From the NCBI GenBank assembly GCA_903859815.1, contig CAIOOA010000016.1:1-34559 (forward strand): 34,559 nt of DNA. The letters run 5' to 3'. Made by a program: the position numbers and the translations under genes. The notes under the pieces are model-generated. The model ran no database searches, was not told the origin of the DNA, and saw only the letters and a list, made by a program, of their open reading frames with translations. The stretch comes from an uncultured Methylococcaceae bacterium (lineage in GTDB: Bacteria; Pseudomonadota; Gammaproteobacteria; Methylococcales; Methylococcaceae). Shown piece after piece: positions 24,523 through 33,244 of the stretch (the first letter of the stretch is position 1; each line of letters begins with the position of its first letter).

Positions 24523-27500
24523 CTATTTTAAAATTAATTGTTCAGAATATTGAGTATAGCCTTTATGATTTAAGGCGGCATTAAGCGCTTTGTTTATTTT
24601 TATGATGTCACCTATTGCATTAGCTTTAGTTTCTTTATTATCGTTTAAAATATTATTAGTGGTTTCGCATATCGCTTTAATGGAACGTTCTAAGCTATTG
24701 CTTGGGTATTCACGGCGACGTTTGTCTATACTTTCTAGTAAAGCCACCCACCAAACGTCTTGATCTTGAAATTTAACCAGCTTCTTTTTATATTTGAATG
24801 CATAGTCTTCTATAACATAAACATGCTTCACAAACTGTGAAATAACAATAGCAAGCCTATCTTCTGGAGATAGACTGGCATATAATTCAAAAATCGGCAG
24901 ACGATGGTTAGTAGGGTATTGGCTGTTAATATGTCTAAGGAGGTCTAGGTGATTTTTTATCGATTGTTCTAATATTTTAATGCTACCATCGTTTATCAAA
25001 TGTTTAGTTTTGTCCTTCTTATTGTATTCGACAACTTCAAGAAAAGGATGTTTAGATTCTTGAAAATCATTTGAAGCAATAACATTCCAAGCCTGATTAT
25101 TAATGTCTAACTTTTCTAGTGCTGTTATTATATTCTTTGCGTACCAACTATTAACTGAAAGACTTTGGCTGACATCTTTATCTAAATAATTGGCAATAAA
25201 GGTGTACCCCTTTTCTAGTAGCCTATTAGCGGCTGCTCTTCTTATAGATGTTGGTGGCCGTGGCAGCATAATTCTGGATTTTGACGAGATATACTTATCA
25301 AACTGATCAAGTATGCTTTTGTTGACCTGATCTCCACCTAACCAGTTGGCGCATTGATCAACAAGTATGGGATCATTCCAGCAAATATTCTTAGTTTCCT
25401 CCATTGCAATCAATGCTTGTTCGGGATTTTTTCCAAATTCAGCTAAAACTGATTCAATCCGGGCATGTTCAGCCTTGGCCGTATGATTAGGACCACTATG
25501 TTCGAGCAAATACTTGGAAGAAGGCAAATCCATTGGCTTCAATTCCTTAATCTGAGTTTCAGTTATCCAGAGAAGTGTCTCGCCCGTAAACGAAGATGGT
25601 ATTTCATTTGGGTGAGTTTTTTTGTATGCTTTCAGAATATTTTCCCGTATTTCTGTTTTTTCTATATCTGTTTTGTCACGAATAGAGTGAGCAATTTCCG
25701 CCAACTCGACTAAGGCATCCAAATCGACGCACAACTCGGCAAAGTCTGCCCATTGCTCTTCTTCGAAGAATTCAATCCTAGGCCATGGCATCCCGCCTTG
25801 ATGCTCTGTGCCACAGCGCAGGTTACGCATTTCTTGCCCAGACAGGCGACTTAAGTCATCCTTCACCTGCTTCCAAGTTTCCAGCGTAGGCTCAGGGGTA
25901 TCGGCTTCCTTCCATAAAGGGCAAGTTAACCAAGCCATTCCCGCTTTGCGGCAGTCTTTCTTTTCCTTCAGATTGGATTCAGCTTCACGCCGCCAACCCA
26001 ACCAAGCACCTGCATTGACCAATGCCTTGGTGGTTTTCTCAATATCCTGTCGCCACTCTTTCGTTAATCTTGCATACACACCCTTTACTCGCTCGGCATT
26101 TAGTTTCGAGCCAGCGAGTCTTAAATATCTGAGCAATCTTGTTGTGTCTAACAACGTCGCCGTCTTTTCAGAATTCAAATAGGGTTGGGCAAGAAGCGCA
26201 TCCCATTGCTGTTTCTGTTTGGCAGACTCCTCGTTATATAAAACCAACAACCATTTGGGATTCAGGCAACGCCAACCGTCATCGAATGCGACTTCTATTA
26301 TGCGTTTTCGAGCTTCATCATTGCCGAAACGCCAACGGTCATCCAGCATTCTTTGCATCAACGGATTGTCATTCGATGGGTCGCTATTGGAATCGGGAGC
26401 TGGAAGCAGATCGGCAAGCCGGATATACAGTTCCCAGTCATTGACGACATCCAAGGTTTTCCCCAGAGTCTGAACAAAATTAGCCAATTCTTCGGGGATG
26501 CGGGCGCGAAACTGGCGCAAACCGTCCACGATGCGCGAGGGAAGTTTGCCCCAACGTCGAAAACCTTGTGGGTCACTTAGCCAATCCCTAGCCATTTGTT
26601 GCAAGATGGGCACGTCATTTTGCGTTGCGCGGTCAAGGAATAAGCCGACCCAAGCGGCATTTAGCTGGTCGGAAACAGTGGCCTCGGCCAAGACCTGATA
26701 GTTTTCTGCCTTTTTCGCCAGTTCCGCCAATGTTTCACTCTCGGCGACACGATGCTGCAACACGCCTGCATCCTTTTCTATTTGTAACCATCCATGCGCA
26801 GGTGTCGCTACGTTAAGACTTGATAAAGGAACCTTTCGGGTTTGTTCGGCTACGTTGGCACGGTCATCGATTAGGGTGGGATGTTCCGCCAGCAACTGCA
26901 TCAGGCGTTGGAACGGGTGTGAACCGTCCGCCATGCCTTGCCCGATCTGTTGCCACCAGCCGGACAGGCTATTGTCTAAAGTCAGATGCAAACGCTCCAT
27001 TACTTTGGTGACAATCGACTGCAATTTCCGCTCGCCATCACTCCTCAACAAGTCGGGATGGGCCAGCACAAGCTCGCTCAAGACATTAACCGGAAACTGC
27101 GCCCAATCGCCATCGTCCAGCAATTTCTCCCAAGGCAGAATGGGCGTTTTGGTTCGCATATAGTCCCGGAACACTTCCTCACGGTCGGCTGCATCACCCG
27201 CCAGCGCCATTGCCAAGATATAGTCCAATTGCAGCAGGTCCACGTCATCTGCCCGTAAGTCTCGCTTTCGCTGCTGACCGGCAAACGCGCTAAACGGCAG
27301 CAAGCCTTGGGGTTGATTGAGGGCTCCCGCCACCGCCACTTTGGCATAGGCTTCCACTGCGGGGTCCAAGGGCCGACTGGATTTAAGCACCTTGCCTTGG
27401 TGGTCCAGCAAGGTGGCATGGGCTTGCGCCGACAAGGCTTCGGCTATGTTGTCATCCGGTAGTGCCACCAAATTGGCAGCCAAATTGCGGATAAAGCGTC

Positions 27501-28182
27501 CGGGTTGGCGGGTGTACAAGCGTATCTTGCAGTGTTCTTTCAGGTTGGCCGGCAAAGCGGCACGGGAGAAGGAGATCAAGGTGTACAAGGCCGAACCCGT
27601 TTTGAATTCCTCCAAAGGTGCGGCAATCAGCAGTGGATGCTTGGGTTGTTCCATCGCTTGCAGCAGATGGGCAAGAAAGGACGTTGCTGCCGAAGCTTGG
27701 GTTCGCAATTGTGTCAGCCAGTGGGCTGGCATGTCCGTGGGTGAAAGTCTGGACAGTCTCGCATTCGATTCACCTATTTGATCTTGTGTAGGATCGAACA
27801 CAGCCGAGCAGCCTAGATAAACACCGGGGTCGAATGGGTTGCACGGATCGTCCACTAAAAAGGCTCGGGCATGGCTGAAATAAGCAGCGCGACGGTCATA
27901 AATACCCGCCGACGTCAGTCGCACGACGAATAATTTGCCCCCTTGACTGAAGCAAGACCAAGCTTCCAACCGGTCTTGTAGGCTTTGGTGGTCGGCAGGG
28001 ACAGAATCCAGCGTCATCCATGGGCGAATGACTCGCAGCAGTTCCTCATCTTCGAATAGTGTGTCATCCGTGCCCTGCAAATATTGCTCGCCGTGGGCAA
28101 CGGGCATGGACGGTCCCTCGCCACGCCCAGACTGGGCTTGGCCGCGATAGGCGGAAAGTGGCTGCTGCGCTTGAGATTCCAT
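24523..28182 (-). CDS. Giant GAP1-like (GTPase-associated protein 1) protein
   Basis: This 1219-aa cytoplasmic protein has no membrane segment. The N-terminal part (about 30-250) looks like the N-terminal domain of GTPase-associated protein 1: a stretch GKLFVVRLTSAGIYDRRAAYFSHARAFLVDDP recalls the G-R-x-(G/A)-N/Y-F-x-H-A pattern of that family, followed by a P-F-D-P-G-VYLG segment. The rest is helical. The gene starts 9 nt after the GTPase gene with TAGGGG as ribosome site, which is strong support for a GTPase partner. From about residue 830 on, the DNA becomes clearly AT-rich (24523-25700), so the C-terminus may be a swapped module. No catalytic motif was recognised. Confidence 0.7.
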   Translation of the reverse strand: MESQAQQPLSAYRGQAQSGRGEGPSMPVAHGEQYLQGTDDTLFEDEELLRVIRPWMTLDSVPADHQSLQDRLEAWSCFSQGGKLFVVRLTSAGIYDRRAAYFSHARAFLVDDPCNPFDPGVYLGCSAVFDPTQDQIGESNARLSRLSPTDMPAHWLTQLRTQASAATSFLAHLLQAMEQPKHPLLIAAPLEEFKTGSALYTLISFSRAALPANLKEHCKIRLYTRQPGRFIRNLAANLVALPDDNIAEALSAQAHATLLDHQGKVLKSSRPLDPAVEAYAKVAVAGALNQPQGLLPFSAFAGQQRKRDLRADDVDLLQLDYILAMALAGDAADREEVFRDYMRTKTPILPWEKLLDDGDWAQFPVNVLSELVLAHPDLLRSDGERKLQSIVTKVMERLHLTLDNSLSGWWQQIGQGMADGSHPFQRLMQLLAEHPTLIDDRANVAEQTRKVPLSSLNVATPAHGWLQIEKDAGVLQHRVAESETLAELAKKAENYQVLAEATVSDQLNAAWVGLFLDRATQNDVPILQQMARDWLSDPQGFRRWGKLPSRIVDGLRQFRARIPEELANFVQTLGKTLDVVNDWELYIRLADLLPAPDSNSDPSNDNPLMQRMLDDRWRFGNDEARKRIIEVAFDDGWRCLNPKWLLVLYNEESAKQKQQWDALLAQPYLNSEKTATLLDTTRLLRYLRLAGSKLNAERVKGVYARLTKEWRQDIEKTTKALVNAGAWLGWRREAESNLKEKKDCRKAGMAWLTCPLWKEADTPEPTLETWKQVKDDLSRLSGQEMRNLRCGTEHQGGMPWPRIEFFEEEQWADFAELCVDLDALVELAEIAHSIRDKTDIEKTEIRENILKAYKKTHPNEIPSSFTGETLLWITETQIKELKPMDLPSSKYLLEHSGPNHTAKAEHARIESVLAEFGKNPEQALIAMEETKNICWNDPILVDQCANWLGGDQVNKSILDQFDKYISSKSRIMLPRPPTSIRRAAANRLLEKGYTFIANYLDKDVSQSLSVNSWYAKNIITALEKLDINNQAWNVIASNDFQESKHPFLEVVEYNKKDKTKHLINDGSIKILEQSIKNHLDLLRHINSQYPTNHRLPIFELYASLSPEDRLAIVISQFVKHVYVIEDYAFKYKKKLVKFQDQDVWWVALLESIDKRRREYPSNSLERSIKAICETTNNILNDNKETKANAIGDIIKINKALNAALNHKGYTQYSEQLILK

Positions 28183-28191
28183 AGTCGGCCC

Positions 28192-29670
28192 CTACATCAA
28201 TGCATTTTCCCGCTCACAGAGCGCCACCAGCAACGGCAGTTCCACGTGAACCGGAACGGGCGGATCGAAGCGCCCCTGGAAATGATGTTCAGAATGATCC
28301 CTTTCGATAGTGTCCAAGGTTTTTCCCTCAATGGCGCTCAAAGGAATAAACCAAGGTTGCCCGCCTTTGAAATTTAGCAAGTTGGGAATCCCGCTGACGC
28401 GGGTGTCGCTAATTTTTGTAAACTCAAGCCGTATATAGTCGGAAATCTTTCGCGCATTCGCCATGTAACGGGCCACCCCATGGCCTTTGGCGAGTTCGCT
28501 TAGATAAGTGTCGGGGGCATCTAGGTAGGGTGTGATCCAACGGTCACGCAGAGCCGACAATTTGGTACGGGTATCGTCGGCCATGGTCAGGGCTAAAATA
28601 GCGCGAACCGGGTTATCGCACTTATTCTTTTCCCGCAATTTGTCATAGTTATGCAATACCTGATGAAAGCCTTTGATGGTTTTTTCGCGGGTTTTCCAAT
28701 CATCCTCCGACAAGTCGGGCCGGGGGAAGGCAGCCCATAAGGGCAGACAAAACACCATGACGGTGGCATCCAGATAGGCGTCTTTCCATAACTCCAACTC
28801 TTCCTTGCCCATGTATTCCAATTCCAGCAAACCTTCCCCGGAGGCTTCGAAAAACTCGACATCCAAGGTCGCATGGCCTAGCCCTAAAATCCCGGTGCGA
28901 TAGGGCAAGCTCAAGCGATACCAGCGTTGGGTGTCAGCCAAGGTCTGCGCAATCCGTTTCCATTCATTGTAATGCTCGACAAAACGAAGCAGGTTAAGCA
29001 ATCTTGCCGGATCATTCCGGTTGACGGCGGTGTGTAAACGGGTACCCTGCGGGGCCAAATAATAAGATAAGGAACCCGCCTTGTCGGTGTTAAAGCTACG
29101 TGCCACCATGGCTTGGAACAAGTAGCTTTTACCCACCCCCTTGCCGCCGATGATCCCTAGTTTGGGTTCGCCAGCCTTGCGTTCAAATGACGGGTCGTCA
29201 CTCTGACCGGATTCATACACGGGTTCGGGTGAGAGATAAGCGGTCGAGATCGGGTCATGATGAGTGGATGCCGAGGGTTCTGATGTTGATGAGGTTTCCA
29301 CTGGCGGATGTTGCGGTGCCGCCTCCTCGCCAAAATTGGAAAGAATAGACTCAAAAATGGATTCTTGATTGATGGACTCTTGGCTTATCTCGTCTTGGGT
29401 CTGATCTTTGGAAAAAATGTCAAACTTTGATTTTGACAGCGAAACGGGCTTTCTTTCCGATTCAGGTGGAAATAGTGGCTCCTCGTCAGGCTGACTATCA
29501 GCGTCGTCATCCATTTCAGCCAGTTCTGGCGCTTGATTGGCCGAGTAGCCCAAGCGATGGGAGGTCACTGGCGAGTCCTGATCCGACTCCTCATCAAATT
29601 CTGCAATGACAGGCAGTGCTTCATCCTGTGGAGCCTTTAAGGGGTTTCTGTTGTCTTTATTCATAGGCAT
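28192..29670 (-). CDS. P-loop GTPase with acidic disordered N-terminus (TRAFAC/double-GTPase-like)
   Basis: The first 165 residues or so are acidic and serine-rich, with no fold apparent. The P-loop is GGKGVGKS (about 175-182), the Asp of the next strand is in LDVEFFEASGEG (about 270-280), the place of Walker B/switch II, and LALTMADDTRTKL fits the place of the NKxD base-recognition motif, though not its letters. I read it as a divergent GTPase of the kind coded with GAP1-type proteins. Starts at 29673 (GTG), 29670 or 29664 are possible; the first sits directly on the upstream stop (TAAGTGATG). The tight junctions put it at the centre of the operon. Confidence 0.75.
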   Translation of the reverse strand: MPMNKDNRNPLKAPQDEALPVIAEFDEESDQDSPVTSHRLGYSANQAPELAEMDDDADSQPDEEPLFPPESERKPVSLSKSKFDIFSKDQTQDEISQESINQESIFESILSNFGEEAAPQHPPVETSSTSEPSASTHHDPISTAYLSPEPVYESGQSDDPSFERKAGEPKLGIIGGKGVGKSYLFQAMVARSFNTDKAGSLSYYLAPQGTRLHTAVNRNDPARLLNLLRFVEHYNEWKRIAQTLADTQRWYRLSLPYRTGILGLGHATLDVEFFEASGEGLLELEYMGKEELELWKDAYLDATVMVFCLPLWAAFPRPDLSEDDWKTREKTIKGFHQVLHNYDKLREKNKCDNPVRAILALTMADDTRTKLSALRDRWITPYLDAPDTYLSELAKGHGVARYMANARKISDYIRLEFTKISDTRVSGIPNLLNFKGGQPWFIPLSAIEGKTLDTIERDHSEHHFQGRFDPPVPVHVELPLLVALCERENALM

Positions 29671-29673
29671 CAC

Positions 29674-31518
29674 TTAATGGCGGTAAAACACTAGCTTGAT
29701 GTACTCTTGCCCCGAACCCTTGACATACTCCCAAGCCTCTGCGCAAGCGGAATTGCCGGATTTGGGAGGGCATTGGGGCGGGATTTGCAGTTGATCGGCC
29801 TGCTGTAAACTTTTCTGCAAATCGATCACCTTCAACAGTTGCTGTAAAGCTTGGCGGGCTTCGGGAAAGGCATTTTCCAGTTCATATGCGAAACTTTCCA
29901 GGTTGGTCCCCGGTGGAACGGGAAGGAAAAAGAAAACACGGTCCGGTTTGTCCGTACTGCTGCGCGAGTCGTAAATCAAGCGCAACTCGGCGCGCAACGC
30001 AAGCTTGTCTTTCGCCGTGGCGACATAGGTTCGGCAATGCAAGCTGAATATTTTTTCATCGCGTTTCTTCTTTTCACAATTGGAGGCGCGATGCGTGTCC
30101 ACTCGCTTTTCCGCATCTTGCTTGGACAGGTCGAGCAATTCCTGTATGTCGGCTGCCCCAATGTTTCCAATCACCGGCATATGCAATACTTTGGACAGGG
30201 GAAGCCAAGGATAACTGGTTTCGTCTTTTGCAGGATGGTCGTCAAAATAAGGCAGCAGCCAGTGTTCCGCCCAACTGTCTTTCATCGCCAGCATCTGCTT
30301 GTCCCAGCCGTCATGGTATTTTTTACGGAATTCGGTTTTAAGCGTTTGCAAGGCTGGGCTGTCATTGACTTCAATGATGCTTTCCATCTCATCAAACAAG
30401 GATTTCCTGCGCTTGTAGCGCTCAACCACTTGCCGACTGTTGGCATCAAACGATAGATTTTTGTCCCAAGGACCGTCATTGACAAACGACGTGTAAATGA
30501 CGGGGGCTTCTTGCAATGGGATGCGAGGGCTGTTGATGAGCGTGTCCAGCAACGCGGCATAAGCCTGTTTGGCCTTTTCGGGTTTGCCTAGCTTCAGTGC
30601 GACAGCCCATAATGCTTTGAAATCATCAAGGGTCCCGGTGGACAAGGCCGGGTCAGGCTTGCCTTCGTTGTCTGCGGCAAGCTGCCGATCCAATCGACGG
30701 GGTAATTCAGCCACCAGACCGTCCAGCAACGTCTTTTCTACCTCAACGAGTTCGGCATGACGTTTGACCATCCCCTCATCTTGGTGGAACCGGGTGGGAA
30801 TGTCGCGGAAAGAAAGATTGTTGACCGCACTGGCGAGTCCGTCAAAAGCAGCGGAATATTCCTGCTTGGAGCATCCGCCGGCCGCCTCGCTGCAACGTCC
30901 CAAGTCTTCGGTTTGCGTCCGCAATTCGTTGATCGCACCCTCCAATCCGTGCCTCCAAACTTCGATGACATCCCCTCCCATGAAGTAAAGGCTTGGCAAA
31001 ATCAACAGCAACACCCAAACTAAGCTGAACGGAGCGATTCGCTGCACCCAATCGGTGTCTGGATGCAGGCGCAACAGCCTAGGCGAAAGCGTCAGGGTGG
31101 CGGCAAAACCGGCCACGCTCGCCGCGTCAACCAAAGGAACCCAGTCCGGCGAGGGGCTGAAGAGTTGGATCAATGCAAAGACTAGGGTCAGTCCCGTCAA
31201 CATAAGCGCCCAAATGCGAGGCAAAAGCGGGCCGGGACGATGCCTGCAACGCAGCATAATGGCACTCGCCAAGCCGGCCGCGCAGAAGCCAAGCACAACG
31301 ACAATCAATCGGTTGAGGCTGGGATTGTCAACCAAGGCTATTTTAAACAATCCCCTCAAATCCGCGTTGCGCTGCAAAAACCCAAAGACGAGCAAACCCA
31401 CGATGGCTGATGCGAGCGACAACGCCGCCGCTGGTGGCGCCCAAGTTCCCACGCCGCCACTTTGCAAAGGGTCGGGCAATTGGTTTTGCATTTCGCGACT
31501 ATTGACTTCATCGCTCAT
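29674..31518 (-). CDS. Polytopic membrane protein, first gene of the GTPase-system operon
   Basis: This 614-aa protein has five hydrophobic segments (about 28-48, 68-90, 102-120, 128-148, 160-182), then a soluble domain of some 430 residues with cysteines in RCSEAAGGCS and near the C-terminus (CPPKSGNSACAEAW). I do not recognise the family. The domain side depends on topology; with an odd number of spans and a cytoplasmic N-terminus, the large domain would be periplasmic. The start has AGGGG 10 nt upstream and a plausible sigma-70 promoter behind. It could be the membrane sensor or pore of the system. Confidence 0.75.
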   Translation of the reverse strand: MSDEVNSREMQNQLPDPLQSGGVGTWAPPAAALSLASAIVGLLVFGFLQRNADLRGLFKIALVDNPSLNRLIVVVLGFCAAGLASAIMLRCRHRPGPLLPRIWALMLTGLTLVFALIQLFSPSPDWVPLVDAASVAGFAATLTLSPRLLRLHPDTDWVQRIAPFSLVWVLLLILPSLYFMGGDVIEVWRHGLEGAINELRTQTEDLGRCSEAAGGCSKQEYSAAFDGLASAVNNLSFRDIPTRFHQDEGMVKRHAELVEVEKTLLDGLVAELPRRLDRQLAADNEGKPDPALSTGTLDDFKALWAVALKLGKPEKAKQAYAALLDTLINSPRIPLQEAPVIYTSFVNDGPWDKNLSFDANSRQVVERYKRRKSLFDEMESIIEVNDSPALQTLKTEFRKKYHDGWDKQMLAMKDSWAEHWLLPYFDDHPAKDETSYPWLPLSKVLHMPVIGNIGAADIQELLDLSKQDAEKRVDTHRASNCEKKKRDEKIFSLHCRTYVATAKDKLALRAELRLIYDSRSSTDKPDRVFFFLPVPPGTNLESFAYELENAFPEARQALQQLLKVIDLQKSLQQADQLQIPPQCPPKSGNSACAEAWEYVKGSGQEYIKLVFYRH

Positions 31519-31558
31519 AGTTTTACATCCCCTGTTAAATAACTGGATTCAGTCTCAT

Positions 31559-31587
31559 ATCTTAAAGGGTTCGGCCTTGATAATCAA
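31559..31587 (-). promoter_or_regulatory. Possible sigma-70 promoter of the five-gene operon
   Basis: Minus-strand TTGATT (31582-31587), a 17-nt spacer and TAAGAT (31559-31564), four of six matches in each box. Transcription would start near 31552, about 34 nt before the first ATG. Confidence 0.4.
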
Positions 31588-31809
31588 AACGGTGGTTGGT
31601 CGGATCGTTTGGGGTCCGCTTCCATGGGTCTGCCTGAGTAGGTATAATGATGACCTTTATTAAACACACTCAGGGCCAATCCGAAGCGGCCTTGCTTTGC
31701 GTAGGTTGACTTGCGCATCCATCAATCAGGCTAAGCTCGGCTTTCACCCTGCGAACATTCCTTATGCCCTCATTATTGTATCTAGTTTTCCCGAGTAGGA
31801 CGAATCTTC

Positions 31810-33096
31810 ATGGCAAACACTGATTTTGCCATCCGAGCCCAGGGATTGTCCAAGTGTTATACCTTATTCGACCATCCGGCAGATCGCCTGAAACAAATGC
31901 TAATGCGCGGAAGGCGCAAATATTTTCGCGAGTTTTGGGCCTTGCGCGAAACCAATTTTGAGCTTGCCAAAGGTCAAGTGATGGGTTTGATCGGACGCAA
32001 CGGCGCAGGCAAATCCACGCTGTTGCAGTTGGTTTGCGGAACCGTGACACCCACTGGCGGAAACTTGGAGGTGCGAGGTCGTGTCTCGGCCTTGCTGGAA
32101 TTAGGGGCGGGCTTCAACCCGGAATTCAGCGGACGCGAAAATGTCTATGTGTCCGCCGCCATTTTGGGTTTGTCCAAGGCCGAGATCGACCAGCGCTACG
32201 ATGAAATCGTTGAATTTTCGGGCATCGTCGATTTTATCGACCAACCGGTCAAAACCTATTCGAGCGGCATGTTTGTGCGCTTGGCTTTTGCCGTAGCCAC
32301 CAGCGTTGACCCTGACATTCTCATCATTGACGAAGCCCTTTCAGTGGGCGACGGCGAGTTCGCCAGGAAATCGTTCGACCGCATTCGCGAAATGAAGGAG
32401 GCGGGGAAAACCATCTTGTTCTGTTCGCATTCGCTCTACCAAGTGGAAGCTTTTTGCGATCAGGTGCTATGGCTGGATCAGGGCCAAACCATGTCGTTTG
32501 GCGATCCGCAGCAGGTCATACAGAAGTACAGCGCTTTTTTGATGGCCGGGTCGTCAACAAACTTGTCTGTCTCCGAAGCCTATAAGTCAATAACGGAAAT
32601 CCCCGCCGACGAACCCCTAACCATCGAAAACCACAATAAAGCTATCGGATACGCCACCTTCACATTGATTGAAGTCAGTCTGGATGGTCAGGTGGGAAAA
32701 AACCTCAGAGGACGACCCGGCGAAAACACACTGTCCATCCTGATGCGCTTTGAATCCGACCCATCGTTACCCAGCCCGCATGTCGGAGTCACCTTGGACT
32801 ACGGCACACTATTGGCCGTCACCAGCGCCATTACCCGTTCGGATAACGTGCCCATCAATCGCGATGCTTGCGGGCGGGGCGAGGTGATAGTGGAATTTCC
32901 CAAGCTTGCCTTGCGTAAAGGGGAGTATTTCGTCGGAGTCTATTTAGGATGCGAAAATGCTTTGCACATTTATGATAGCTCACCAGTTGCCGCCACGCTT
33001 ATCATCGAAGATCCCTTGCCCGATCCCGGTTTAGTGAATTTACCGCATTCCTGGAACACTTATGCGGGTCATAGCGAAACTAAACCTGACAAATAG
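31810..33096 (+). CDS. Polysaccharide/O-antigen export ABC ATPase, Wzt-like
   Basis: ATP-binding subunit of an ABC-2 type exporter for polysaccharides or teichoic-acid-like polymers. Walker A is GRNGAGKST (62-70), the signature region is TYSSGMFVRLAFA (149-161), Walker B is LIIDEAL (171-177), and a His switch is in FCSHSL. The residues after about 270 form a Wzt-like C-terminal domain that in relatives binds the glycan end (EVSLDGQVG... GEYFVGVYLGCENALHIYD). The 428-aa length fits. AGGA lies about 9 nt upstream. Its permease (Wzm) is not next to it; the gene before is divergent and the one after is a GNAT-like protein, so the permease must be elsewhere. Confidence 0.92.
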   Translation: MANTDFAIRAQGLSKCYTLFDHPADRLKQMLMRGRRKYFREFWALRETNFELAKGQVMGLIGRNGAGKSTLLQLVCGTVTPTGGNLEVRGRVSALLELGAGFNPEFSGRENVYVSAAILGLSKAEIDQRYDEIVEFSGIVDFIDQPVKTYSSGMFVRLAFAVATSVDPDILIIDEALSVGDGEFARKSFDRIREMKEAGKTILFCSHSLYQVEAFCDQVLWLDQGQTMSFGDPQQVIQKYSAFLMAGSSTNLSVSEAYKSITEIPADEPLTIENHNKAIGYATFTLIEVSLDGQVGKNLRGRPGENTLSILMRFESDPSLPSPHVGVTLDYGTLLAVTSAITRSDNVPINRDACGRGEVIVEFPKLALRKGEYFVGVYLGCENALHIYDSSPVAATLIIEDPLPDPGLVNLPHSWNTYAGHSETKPDK

Positions 33097-33121
33097 CTAG
33101 GTACATTTTAGGTGGTTGCGA

Positions 33122-33244
33122 ATGATAAATATGACAAGATACCAAAAAGCCTCCCGTTTGCTAAGGCAAAATGGACGGATCATCATCATGGACGAAGCCC
33201 CCCTGAGCAAAGATTCACCCACGAACTCCAGTCCATCCCTATGA
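33122..33244 (+). CDS. Possible 40-aa coupled leader ORF before the GNAT-like gene
   Basis: A short frame (MINMTRYQKASRLLRQNG and on) starts 9 nt after AGGTGG, the best ribosome site in this gap, and stops in an ATGA overlap with the next gene. That geometry suggests translational coupling, but the peptide has no known motif and may be chance. Confidence 0.3.
   Translation: MINMTRYQKASRLLRQNGRIIIMDEAPLSKDSPTNSSPSL

Noticed and set aside
29851-30456. 201-aa plus-strand frame opposite the polytopic membrane protein gene
   Set aside because: No ribosome site and no motif; the minus-strand gene is supported by operon structure.
31055-31663. 202-aa plus-strand frame over the start of the membrane protein gene
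   Set aside because: Covers the operon promoter and the other strand's coding region; no recognisable features.
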